The notes beneath the pieces are model-generated. The model was not told where the DNA came from. It made no database searches and saw only the letters and a list, made by a program, of their open reading frames with translations. A program made the translations under genes and the position numbers. Positions 8,615 to 17,209 of a stretch of DNA of 64,000 bases are shown one piece after another. Source of the stretch: Streptomyces sp. NBC_01431 (GTDB taxonomy: Bacteria; Actinomycetota; Actinomycetes; Streptomycetales; Streptomycetaceae); contig NZ_CP109496.1 in assembly GCF_036231355.1 (NCBI RefSeq), forward strand, positions 1,922,001 to 1,986,000, read 5' to 3'. Each line of letters starts with the position of its first letter. Within the stretch, counting starts at the first letter, position 1.

Positions 8615-9676
8615 ATGCGACTGACCGACATATCGCTGGACTGGCTGCTTCCGGGCGGCGTGATGATCGTGGGGGTCGTCGTGGCTTTGGTGGTGCTCGC
8701 GCGCGGCAAGCGCGCCGGTGACAACGCCTCTGGCGACGACTCCTGGGAGCGCAGCGAGGAGCGGCGCAGAAGGAAAGAGGCGGTGTACGGCTCCGCCTCC
8801 TATGTGCTCCTGTTCTGCTGTGCGGCGGTGGCCGCCGCGCTCTCCTTCCACGGCCTGGTCGGCTTCGGCCGACAGAACCTCAATCTGACGGACGGCTGGG
8901 AGTACCTGGTTCCGTTCGGCCTCGACGGCGCGGCCATGTTCTGTTCCGTCCTCGCGGTGCGCGAAGCCAGCCACGGCGACGCGGCGCTCGGTTCGCGCCT
9001 GCTGGTGTGGACGTTCGCGGGCGCCGCGGCCTGGTTCAACTGGGTGCACGCGCCGCGCGGCATCGACCACGCAGGCGCCCCCCAGTTCTTCGCCGGGATG
9101 TCCCTTTCGGCGGCGGTGCTCTTCGACCGCGCGCTGAAGCAGACCCGCCGCGCGGCCCTGCGCGAACAAGGCCTGGTGCCCAGGCCGCTGCCGCAGATCC
9201 GGATCGTACGGTGGCTGCGTGCTCCCAGGGAGACGTTCGGCGCCTGGTCGCTGATGCTCCTGGAGGGTGTGCGCACGCTGGACGAGGCGGTCGACGAGGT
9301 GCGCGAGGACCGGCGGGCCAAGGAGGAGAACAAGCTCCGCAGGCGCGACCAGGAGAAGCTGGACCGGGCCCACTTCAAGGCGCTCAGCCGGCAGAACCGG
9401 ACCTGGGGGCGCGGCAGGGGCGGCGGCCGCCAGGTGGACGTCCCGGGAATCGGACCGGCCAACGGCTCCGCGCAGCCCAAAGCTGTCGCGGAGCCGGCCA
9501 TATCCGAGCCGGGACAGCTGCCGTTGCGAAGCCGGCCCTCCCTCCTGGCCGTCGGGACCACTGAGTCCTCGGCGACCAGGACCGTGGACCTCACCGCCGA
9601 GGACGACACCCAGGCGCTCCCGCGGCTCGACTCCCTGGAGCGCAAGCTGAAGGACCTTGAGCAGCAATTCGGATAG
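8615..9676 (+). CDS. DUF2637 membrane protein (Spd-like)
   Basis: A 353-aa protein with an N-terminal helix (about residues 10-30), a charged segment, then three hydrophobic segments (about 62-80, 98-112, 128-172), matching the DUF2637 family in which plasmid spread (Spd) proteins are also found. The last 180 residues are charged, with a basic coiled-coil-like part (EVREDRRAKEENKLRRRDQE) and a disordered tail. No DNA-transfer gene is adjacent, so this is probably the chromosomal form. ATG 8615 has AAGGGA about 10 nt upstream. Function unknown. Confidence 0.8.
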   Translation: MRLTDISLDWLLPGGVMIVGVVVALVVLARGKRAGDNASGDDSWERSEERRRRKEAVYGSASYVLLFCCAAVAAALSFHGLVGFGRQNLNLTDGWEYLVPFGLDGAAMFCSVLAVREASHGDAALGSRLLVWTFAGAAAWFNWVHAPRGIDHAGAPQFFAGMSLSAAVLFDRALKQTRRAALREQGLVPRPLPQIRIVRWLRAPRETFGAWSLMLLEGVRTLDEAVDEVREDRRAKEENKLRRRDQEKLDRAHFKALSRQNRTWGRGRGGGRQVDVPGIGPANGSAQPKAVAEPAISEPGQLPLRSRPSLLAVGTTESSATRTVDLTAEDDTQALPRLDSLERKLKDLEQQFG

Positions 9677-9701
9677 CGCCCCGCACGGGGCGCGCGGAGG
9701 G

Positions 9702-10163
9702 TTAGGGCGTCGCGTCCTTGCCCAGCTCGAACCACACGACCTTCCCCATGCCGTGTTCGTGTACGCCCCAGGCGTCCGCGAGTGCCTGGACGAGCAGCAG
9801 ACCCCTGCCGTGCGTGCCGTCGTCGGCGGACGGTGCGTACGGTGTGGGCAGCGCGGCCACGAAGTCCCGTACCTCCACCCGCAGCCCGGCTTCTCCCACG
9901 GTGGCCGTCACCACCGCTCCGTGATCGGTGTGGATGAGCGCGTTGGTCACCAGTTCACTGGTGAGCAGCTCCGCGACGTCGACCGCCCCCGAATGCCGCG
10001 ACTGCTTGAGAAGTTCCCGTAGCTCGCGACGTATCTCGTGCACCGCGCTCAGATCCGCGCGCCCCACTCTCCTGCGCAGCAGACGCTGGTCCGTCTGCGG
10101 CGCATCAGGTGTACGGACGAGCCCGCCCCCCGCGGGGCCGAGTCCTGCCTGATGCCCTGTCAT
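9702..10163 (-). CDS. RsbW/SpoIIAB-like ATP-binding regulatory protein
   Basis: A 153-aa single-domain HATPase_c_2 protein of the kind abundant in Streptomyces, related to anti-sigma factor kinases. The N box is ELLTSELVTNALIHT (about residues 66-80), the G1 region is EVRDF, and the G2-type loop is GTHGRGLLLVQALAD (about 116-130). ATG 10163 preferred over GTG 10178 because GGTGGGGG directly precedes it. No sigma factor or anti-anti-sigma gene is nearby, so its partner is unknown. Confidence 0.85.
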   Translation of the reverse strand: MTGHQAGLGPAGGGLVRTPDAPQTDQRLLRRRVGRADLSAVHEIRRELRELLKQSRHSGAVDVAELLTSELVTNALIHTDHGAVVTATVGEAGLRVEVRDFVAALPTPYAPSADDGTHGRGLLLVQALADAWGVHEHGMGKVVWFELGKDATP

Positions 10164-10303
10164 AACCCCCACCTGCACGTTGTGACGACCTTCCTCGCTC
10201 GAACATGCACACGGGATGCATGCCCCGACCCGGCGCCGTCACGCATGGTGATTCCTCAATGACCGAAAGGGAAACCCTTGGAGGGAGAACCGAGGAGTCG
10301 CGA

Positions 10304-13300
10304 ATGCATGACGACCGATCGCTGGTGGAGGGCCGCCTGGAGCGGGCCCTGCGGCAGTTCGTCCGGCCGGCGCAGTACGCCGCCCGGGTACCGCTCGCCC
10401 TGGCCGTCTGGCACGCGCCGGGCGAGCCGGTACCCGTCGACCGGGCGTTGACCGCGGCATACGAGCCGTTCGAGACCGGTACGGAGTGGGGCCGGCCCTG
10501 GTCGACCAGCTGGTTCCGGATCGAAGGGCGGGTGCCCGAGACCTGGGCCGGACGCAGGGTGGAGGCGGTCCTCGACCCCGGTTTCACCGGAGCGGGTCCG
10601 GGTTTCCAGGCGGAGGGGCTGGTGTACGACGCCTTCGGGGTCCCGCTGAAGGGCATCCATCCCCGCAACCGGCATATTCCGGTGGCGGCGCCCGCGGCGG
10701 GCGGCGAGGAGGTCTCGCTGCTCCTTGAGGCGGCCGCCAATCCGGAGGTGCTGCACGACTTCGAACCGACCCCGCTCGGGGACGTTCGGACCGCCGGGCA
10801 TCGGCCGATGTACCGATTCGCGACTGCCGATCTCGCCGTACTCGACCACGAGGTGTGGCATCTGGTGCTGGACGTGGAGGTGTTGTCGGAGCTGATGCGC
10901 GAACTGCCCGCCGACCGCTCGCGGCGGCACGAGATCCTGCGGGCCCTCGAACGCATGCTGGACGCCCTCGACCTGCACGATGTGGCGGGCACCGCGGCCG
11001 CCGCCCGCGCCGAGCTGGCCCCTGCGCTGTCCCGTCCGGCGGTGCCCAGTGCCCACCGGGTCTCGGCGACGGGCCATGCCCACATCGACTCGGCGTGGCT
11101 GTGGCCGCTGCGCGAGACGGTCCGCAAGGCCTCCCGCACCTTCGCCAATGTGACGGCGCTCGCCGCCGACTACCCCGAGCTGGTCTTCGCCTGCTCCCAG
11201 GCCCAGCAGTACGCCTGGGTGCGCGACCACCAGCCACACATCTGGCGTCGCATCAAAAAGGCTGTGGAGCAGGGGAATTGGGCTCCAGTCGGCTCGATGT
11301 GGGTGGAGTCGGACGCCAACATGCCGGGCGGCGAGGCGCTGGCCCGCCAGATCGTGCACGGCAAGCGGTTCTTCCTCGCGGAGTTCGGTGTGGAGACGCA
11401 GGAGATCTGGCTGCCCGACTCCTTCGGCTACACCGCGGCGTTCCCGCAGCTCGCGAAGCTGGCCGGGGTGAAGTGGTTCCTCAGCCAGAAGCTCTCCTGG
11501 AACCAGACGAACCGGATGCCGCACCACACCTTCTGGTGGGAGGGCATCGACGGCACCCGCGTCTTCACGCACTTCCCGCCCGTGGACACCTACAACTCCC
11601 AGCTGCACGGCGCCGAACTCGCCCATGCGGAACGGAACTTCAGCGAGAAGGGCCTCGCCACCCGCTCGCTCGTCCCGTTCGGCTGGGGCGACGGCGGGGG
11701 CGGCCCGACCAGGGAGATGCTGGAGAAGGCTCGCCGGCTGCGCGATCTGGAGGGCTCGCCGCGGGTCACTGTCGAGAAGCCGTCGGCGTTCTTCGCGGCC
11801 GCCGAGGCCGAGTACGGGTCGCAGGCCCCGGTGTGGTCAGGTGAGCTGTATCTGGAGCTGCACCGGGCGACCTACACCACCCAGGCGAAGACCAAGCAGG
11901 GCAACCGGCGCAGTGAACACCTGTTGCGTGAGGCCGAGTTGTGGGTGACGGCCGCGGCGCTGCACTCCCCCGGGTACAACGTCCCCTACGACAATCTCGA
12001 CCGGTTGTGGAAGACGGTGCTGCTGCATCAGTTCCACGACATCCTGCCCGGTTCGTCCATCGCCTGGGTCCACCGCGAGGCCCGGGATACGTACGCCCGG
12101 GTGTGCGAGGAGCTGGAAGCGATCATCGCGGGCGCGGTCGCGGCGCTGGGCGGCGAAGGGCGCACGGCGGTCCTCAACGCCTCACCGTACGAGCGGCGCG
12201 AGGTGGTCGAGACCGCGGCCGAGAACGCCCCCGAAGGCCAACCGCTGGCCGCGGGCCGAGCCCTGCTCGCCGTCCGCGCCCGCCCGCTCTCGGCGACGAG
12301 GACGACGGACGCGACTCCACCGACGACGCAAGTGACGGTCCGTCAGATCAGCTCAACGATCGTCCTGTCCAACGGAATGGTCGAGGTCACCGTCGACCGG
12401 GAGGACGGGCTCCTCACCTCGGTGCGTGATCTCGTCGCCGACCGGGAAGTCCTCGCCCCCGGCAGCCGGGGCAACCTCCTCCAGTTGCATCCCGATCACC
12501 CCAACCAGTGGGACGCCTGGGACATCGACCGGCACTACCGGCGGCGGCACACCGACCTCACCGCCGCGGACGCGGTCGACCTCGTGGAGCGGGGTCCGCT
12601 GCGCGCGGCCGTGCGGGTGGTGCGGAGCTTCGGGAGTTCGCGGATCGTGCAGGAGATCCGGCTGGCCTCGGGCAGCGGGCGCGTCGACATCGTGACCGAC
12701 GTCGACTGGCGGGAGTCCGAGAAGGTGCTGAAAGCGGCCTTCCCGCTCGATGTGCACGCCGAACGGTCCACGGCCGAGATCCAGTTCGGGCACGTGCACC
12801 GCGCCACCCACGTCAACACCGGCTGGGACGCGGCCCGGTTCGAGATCTGCGCGCACCGCTGGCTGCGGGTGGCCGAGCCGTCGTACGGGGTGGCCGTGCT
12901 CAACGACTCGACGTACGGGCACGACGTGACCCGGGAGCCGCACGCCGCCGGGCTCGGCACCACCGTACGGCTGACGCTGCTCAGGGCGCCGCACAGCCCT
13001 GACCCGGCGACCGATGTCGACCGGCACCGCTTCACCTACGCGCTGCTGCCGGGGGCGCGGGTGAGCGATGCGGTCGCGCAGGGGCTCGCGCTGAACCTGC
13101 CGTTGCGGCTCGCCGCGGCGGCCGAGGTCGCCCCGCTGGTCGAGGTGGATTCGCCGGCGGTGACGATCGAGGCGGTGAAGCTCGCGGAGGATCGCGGGGG
13201 CGATGTGGTGGTGCGGCTGTACGAATCGGCCGGCGGACGGGTCCGGGCGACGCTGCGGCCCGGGTTCCCCTGTGTGCGGGCGCACGTCACCGACCTGCTG

Positions 13301-13396
13301 GAACGGCCGCTGGACGAAGCCCCACTCTCGGCGGACGGAATCGCCCTGGCCCTGCGGCCGTTCCAGATCGTGACGCTCAGGCTGCACAGGGGCTGA
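10304..13396 (+). CDS. Alpha-mannosidase, glycoside hydrolase family 38
   Basis: A 1030-aa cytosolic GH38 enzyme (no signal peptide), expected to hydrolyse alpha-linked mannose with a zinc ion. The zinc/active-site motif is GHAHIDSAWLWPLRET near residue 262; the nucleophile region is WVESDANMPGG near 338; LPDSFGY near 375 and HQFHDILPG near 577 provide the other conserved histidine and aspartate positions. The C-terminal beta-sandwich domains fill residues 700-1030. The ATG at 10304 has a GAGGAG site 7 nt upstream. It is convergent with the kinase gene (28 bp apart). Physiological substrate not evident. Confidence 0.92.
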   Translation: MHDDRSLVEGRLERALRQFVRPAQYAARVPLALAVWHAPGEPVPVDRALTAAYEPFETGTEWGRPWSTSWFRIEGRVPETWAGRRVEAVLDPGFTGAGPGFQAEGLVYDAFGVPLKGIHPRNRHIPVAAPAAGGEEVSLLLEAAANPEVLHDFEPTPLGDVRTAGHRPMYRFATADLAVLDHEVWHLVLDVEVLSELMRELPADRSRRHEILRALERMLDALDLHDVAGTAAAARAELAPALSRPAVPSAHRVSATGHAHIDSAWLWPLRETVRKASRTFANVTALAADYPELVFACSQAQQYAWVRDHQPHIWRRIKKAVEQGNWAPVGSMWVESDANMPGGEALARQIVHGKRFFLAEFGVETQEIWLPDSFGYTAAFPQLAKLAGVKWFLSQKLSWNQTNRMPHHTFWWEGIDGTRVFTHFPPVDTYNSQLHGAELAHAERNFSEKGLATRSLVPFGWGDGGGGPTREMLEKARRLRDLEGSPRVTVEKPSAFFAAAEAEYGSQAPVWSGELYLELHRATYTTQAKTKQGNRRSEHLLREAELWVTAAALHSPGYNVPYDNLDRLWKTVLLHQFHDILPGSSIAWVHREARDTYARVCEELEAIIAGAVAALGGEGRTAVLNASPYERREVVETAAENAPEGQPLAAGRALLAVRARPLSATRTTDATPPTTQVTVRQISSTIVLSNGMVEVTVDREDGLLTSVRDLVADREVLAPGSRGNLLQLHPDHPNQWDAWDIDRHYRRRHTDLTAADAVDLVERGPLRAAVRVVRSFGSSRIVQEIRLASGSGRVDIVTDVDWRESEKVLKAAFPLDVHAERSTAEIQFGHVHRATHVNTGWDAARFEICAHRWLRVAEPSYGVAVLNDSTYGHDVTREPHAAGLGTTVRLTLLRAPHSPDPATDVDRHRFTYALLPGARVSDAVAQGLALNLPLRLAAAAEVAPLVEVDSPAVTIEAVKLAEDRGGDVVVRLYESAGGRVRATLRPGFPCVRAHVTDLLERPLDEAPLSADGIALALRPFQIVTLRLHRG

Positions 13397-13424
13397 GGAG
13401 GGGAACCGGCCCGCAGGGCGATGC

Positions 13425-15257
13425 TCAGTAGGGCACGGTGCCGCACCAGGTCTCGGCCCAGGCCGAGGGGCCGTACTTGTTGGCCGCTCGCACCGCGACG
13501 CAGATCTCGTCGCCGGAGAAGGGACCGTTGATCGTGTAGCTGGTGCCGCCGGTGGAATAGACGGTGTCGACGTTCTTCTTCGTGAAGTTGCTGCCCTTGT
13601 TGGTGTAGTGGACGTCGTAGCTGGTCGCTCCGGAGACGGTCGACCAGCTCACCGTGAGGGGCATGGAACACGCGCCGACACAGGAGTTGTTGTACATGAC
13701 CTTGTAGCCCTTCATGTCGGCCGGCGGGGAGCCCGCGGACGAGCCGGTGGACCCGGACGAGCCCGAACCACCGGACGCTCCCGCCGATCCGGCCGGACCC
13801 GAGGAGCCGGAGCCGCCGCCGACGCCGCCACCGGCGCCCCGGGTGGAACCGCCACCACCGGGCGAGCTCCCCGCGCCACCGCCCGGGGAAGCCGAACTCC
13901 CGCCGCTGGGCTGGCCGTTCTGCCCCGCCGTGTCGCCCTTGCCCTTGTCGCTGGCTCCCGGGGACGGCGAACTGCTCGCCGCGCTCGGTGAGTTGCTCAC
14001 GGCGGGTGCGGCGGGGGCACTGGCGCCCGCGCTGGCGCCGGCACTGCTGCTCGGCGGTTTGGCGTGCGCTTCGCCGCCGCCGTCACTCGCCCAGGGCTGG
14101 AGCACGGCGAACGTGCCGCCACCGACCGTGAGCACGGCGATGACGGGCAGCACGATGATCCTGCGCCGGCGGTGGGGCCGTGGGTGGGGTTCGCGTGTCG
14201 CGACGACGCCGTCCATCACGACGCCTTCGGGGGGCCCGGCCTGCGGCCGCAGGCCGATGGTCGCCCGGTCCACCGGCTCCTCCCGCAGGGGCGCCGCCTC
14301 GGCGTCGAGCAGCCGCGCGGACTGCTGGGCGAGGCGCGCCACCACGCGGGCGGGCAGCCAAGGGCCGCGCGAGGTGCTCGGTCGGGTCCGTTGCGGGTCC
14401 GCCAACAGCTCCTCGACGCCGGGGCGTTGGTCGATGTCCTTGGTCAGACACCGGGTGATGAGCGCGCGCAGCGAGTCGTCCTCTACGCCCGCCAGATCGG
14501 GCTCGCCCTCCACGATCTGGAACATCACGGCGTGCTGGTTGCTTGCCCCGTGCCCGAACGGCAGCTGCCCGGTCGCCGCATAGGTCAGCACGCACCCGAG
14601 CGTGAACACGTCGCTCTTGACCCCGGCGCTCTGGCCGCGCACCTGCTCCGGCGACATGAAGCCGGGAGAGCCGACGGCCATCCCCGTACTGGTCAGCAAG
14701 GATTCGACGGACGTCTCAAGGGCCCGAGCGATCCCGAAGTCGATGACCTTCGTGCCGTCCACGGTGAGCATCACGTTGGAGGGCTTCAGGTCGCGGTGCA
14801 CGATCCCCGCCCCGTGAATGTCCTTGAGCGCCTTCAACAGGCCCTCGGCGAGGGCGTGCAGGGACTCGGCCGGCAGCGGTCCGTACCGCCGCACGATCTG
14901 TTCGAGCGAGAGTCCGGGAACGTAGCCCGTGGCCACCCACGGCGGCTCGTCACCCGGGCCCGCGTCGAGCACCGGCGCCGTGTACCGCTCGCCGACCTTG
15001 CGCGCCGCCTCGATCTCCCGCCGGAACCGCGCCCTGAACTGCTCGTCGGACACGTGCTCCTCGTGCACGACCTTCACCGCGACGGTGCGGCCGCTGTCCG
15101 AACGCGCGAGGAACACCCGCCCCATACCGCCGGCGCCGAGCCGCCCCAGCAGCAGATACGGTCCGATGCGCGCGGGGTCACTGGCCGCGAGCGGCTTGAT
15201 ACCCCCGTCGACGTAATCGTCCTTCTCGCCGCGTCCGTCCCCGTTCGTATCGCTCAT
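13425..15257 (-). CDS. Membrane Ser/Thr protein kinase with FN3-like ectodomain
   Basis: A 610-aa Hanks-type kinase. Kinase motifs: GRLGAGGMGRVF glycine loop (39-50), Lys62, HRDLKPSN with Asp156, DFG with Asp173, GSPGFMSPE activation segment. A juxtamembrane linker leads to one transmembrane helix (about 367-387). Outside the membrane come a long Ser/Gly/Pro-rich linker (about 390-515) and a final domain of about 90 residues with beta-strand pattern, resembling fibronectin type III and holding four Cys (CVGAC, EICV, WCG). There are no PASTA repeats, so the ligand differs from PknB-type kinases. A PP2C-fold protein gene lies about 2 kb upstream. Confidence 0.92.
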   Translation of the reverse strand: MSDTNGDGRGEKDDYVDGGIKPLAASDPARIGPYLLLGRLGAGGMGRVFLARSDSGRTVAVKVVHEEHVSDEQFRARFRREIEAARKVGERYTAPVLDAGPGDEPPWVATGYVPGLSLEQIVRRYGPLPAESLHALAEGLLKALKDIHGAGIVHRDLKPSNVMLTVDGTKVIDFGIARALETSVESLLTSTGMAVGSPGFMSPEQVRGQSAGVKSDVFTLGCVLTYAATGQLPFGHGASNQHAVMFQIVEGEPDLAGVEDDSLRALITRCLTKDIDQRPGVEELLADPQRTRPSTSRGPWLPARVVARLAQQSARLLDAEAAPLREEPVDRATIGLRPQAGPPEGVVMDGVVATREPHPRPHRRRRIIVLPVIAVLTVGGGTFAVLQPWASDGGGEAHAKPPSSSAGASAGASAPAAPAVSNSPSAASSSPSPGASDKGKGDTAGQNGQPSGGSSASPGGGAGSSPGGGGSTRGAGGGVGGGSGSSGPAGSAGASGGSGSSGSTGSSAGSPPADMKGYKVMYNNSCVGACSMPLTVSWSTVSGATSYDVHYTNKGSNFTKKNVDTVYSTGGTSYTINGPFSGDEICVAVRAANKYGPSAWAETWCGTVPY

Positions 15258-15439
15258 GATGGTGTGGCTCCCCCGGCCCTTCTCGCCTGGTCATCGGCGT
15301 AACCCGGTTGAGCGTAGTCGCTGTTGGGACGCCGAGTGAAGGTGAGGACGCACGGGGCGCGCGGGATGGTTCTGAGCGGTCCGGTGAAGGGGTGGTGTGC
15401 CTTTCGCGACCGTCCCGGACGGCGCCGGGACCGTGGTTC

Positions 15440-17182
15440 TCATGGCCTGGGCACGTTGCGGAGGTTGGAGCGGGCCATCTGGAGCATGCGGCCCACCCCT
15501 CCGTCCAGGACCATCTTGCTGGCGGACAGGGCGAAGCCCGACACCATCTCGGCGCTGATCTTCGGCGGGATCGAGAGCGCGTTGGGGTCGGTGACGATGT
15601 CGACGAGCGCCGGATCCTTGTGCCTGAAGGCGTCCTTGAGGGCGCCCGCGAGCTGCTTGGGCTTCTCCACCCGCACCCCGTAGGCCCCCGCCGCGCGGGC
15701 GATCGCCGCGAAGTCGGTCTTGCGGTTGGTCGTGCCGTACGAGGGCAGACCCGCGACCAGCATCTCCAACTCCACCATTCCCAAAGAGGAGTTGTTGAAC
15801 AGCACGATCTTCACGGGCAGCTCGTACTGCACCAGGGTGAGGAAGTCGCCCATCAGCATGGAGAACCCGCCGTCGCCGGACATCGAGATCACCTGGCGCC
15901 GACGGTCGATGAACTGGGCCCCGATGGCCTGCGGCAGGGCGTTGGCCATCGAGCCGTGACTGAACGATCCAATGATCCGGCGCCTGCCGTTGGGCGAGAT
16001 GTAGCGGGCCGCCCAGACATTGCACATGCCGGTGTCGACGGTGAACACCGCGTCGTCGTCGGCCAGTTCGTCCAGGACGGAGGCGACATACTCGGGGTGG
16101 ATCGGGACGTGCTTGTCCACCTTGCGGGTGTACGCCTTGACGACGCCCTCCAGCGCGTCCGCGTGCTTCTTCAGCATCTTGTCCAAAAACCGCCGGTCGG
16201 TCTTGGCCCGCACGCGCGGTGTCAGACAGCGCAGGGTCTCCTTCACGTCGCCCCACACCGCGAGGTCCAGCTTCGAGCGGCGGCCCAGGTGTTCGGGACG
16301 CACGTCGACCTGAACGATCTTGACGTCGTCGGGCAGGAAGGCGTTGTAGGGGAAGTCGGTGCCGAGCAGGATCAGCAGGTCGCACTCGTGGGTCGCCTCG
16401 TAGGCGGCGCCGTACCCGAGAAGGCCGCTCATCCCGACGTCGAACTTGTTGTCGTACTGAATCCATTCCTTGCCGCGCAGGGCGTGTCCGACGGGCGACT
16501 TGATCCGCTCGGCGAACGCCATCACCTCGGCGTGCGCCCCGGCGGTGCCGCTGCCGCAGAACAGGGTGACCCGCTTCGCGTGGTCGATGAGGGCCGCGAG
16601 CTTGTCGATCTCGCTGTCGCCGGGGCGCACCGAGGGCAGGGAGGTGACCAGGGCGTGGTCGATCGCCTTGTCGGGGGCGGCTTCGGATGCGATGTCGCCG
16701 GGCAGCGTGAGGACGCTGACGCCGCCGCGGCCGATCGCGTGCTGGATCGCCGTCTGGAGCACGCGGGGCATCTGCTTGGGGCTGGAGATCAGCTCGCTGT
16801 AGTGGGAGCACTCGCGGAACAGCTGGTCGGGGTGGGTCTCCTGGAAGTAGCCGAGGCCGATCTCCGAGGACGGGATGTGGGAGGCGAGGGCGAGGACGGG
16901 GGCCATCGAGCGGTGGGCGTCGTACAGGCCGTTGATGAGGTGGAGGTTGCCCGGCCCGCAGGACCCGGCGCACGCCGCCAGCTTCCCGGTGAGCTGGGCC
17001 TCCGCGCCGGCCGCGAAGGCGGCGACCTCCTCGTGCCTGACCTGGATCCAGTCGATGGCGGAGTTGCGGCGGATGGCGTCGACGACGGGATTCAGGCTGT
17101 CGCCGACGACCCCGTACAGCCGCTTCACGCCCGCGCGGGTGAGGATGTCGACGAACTGCTCTGCAACGTTCTGCTTGGCCAT
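15440..17182 (-). CDS. poxB: Thiamine-diphosphate pyruvate oxidase/dehydrogenase (quinone)
   Basis: A 580-aa ThDP enzyme of the PoxB family, converting pyruvate to acetate and CO2 with electrons passed to FAD and quinone. The N-terminal Pyr domain has the catalytic glutamate in RHEEVAAFAAG (about residues 48-58), followed by a middle FAD/DHS domain and a C-terminal PP domain with the ThDP motif GDGGFSMLMGDF ending in NN (about 428-454). Length is typical. The interval to the next gene downstream (15258-15439) must hold this gene's terminator and the kinase promoter. Related acetolactate synthases are less likely, given the VVGDSLNPVVDAIRR start. Confidence 0.9.
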   Translation of the reverse strand: MAKQNVAEQFVDILTRAGVKRLYGVVGDSLNPVVDAIRRNSAIDWIQVRHEEVAAFAAGAEAQLTGKLAACAGSCGPGNLHLINGLYDAHRSMAPVLALASHIPSSEIGLGYFQETHPDQLFRECSHYSELISSPKQMPRVLQTAIQHAIGRGGVSVLTLPGDIASEAAPDKAIDHALVTSLPSVRPGDSEIDKLAALIDHAKRVTLFCGSGTAGAHAEVMAFAERIKSPVGHALRGKEWIQYDNKFDVGMSGLLGYGAAYEATHECDLLILLGTDFPYNAFLPDDVKIVQVDVRPEHLGRRSKLDLAVWGDVKETLRCLTPRVRAKTDRRFLDKMLKKHADALEGVVKAYTRKVDKHVPIHPEYVASVLDELADDDAVFTVDTGMCNVWAARYISPNGRRRIIGSFSHGSMANALPQAIGAQFIDRRRQVISMSGDGGFSMLMGDFLTLVQYELPVKIVLFNNSSLGMVELEMLVAGLPSYGTTNRKTDFAAIARAAGAYGVRVEKPKQLAGALKDAFRHKDPALVDIVTDPNALSIPPKISAEMVSGFALSASKMVLDGGVGRMLQMARSNLRNVPRP

Positions 17183-17209
17183 GGGGCCATCAACCCACGG
17201 CCCCCGCGG

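Noticed and set aside
8615..9676. Integrated plasmid/AICE signal from the DUF2637 (Spd-like) gene
   Set aside because: No integrase, tra, rep or attachment repeats nearby; flanking genes are ordinary chromosomal ones.
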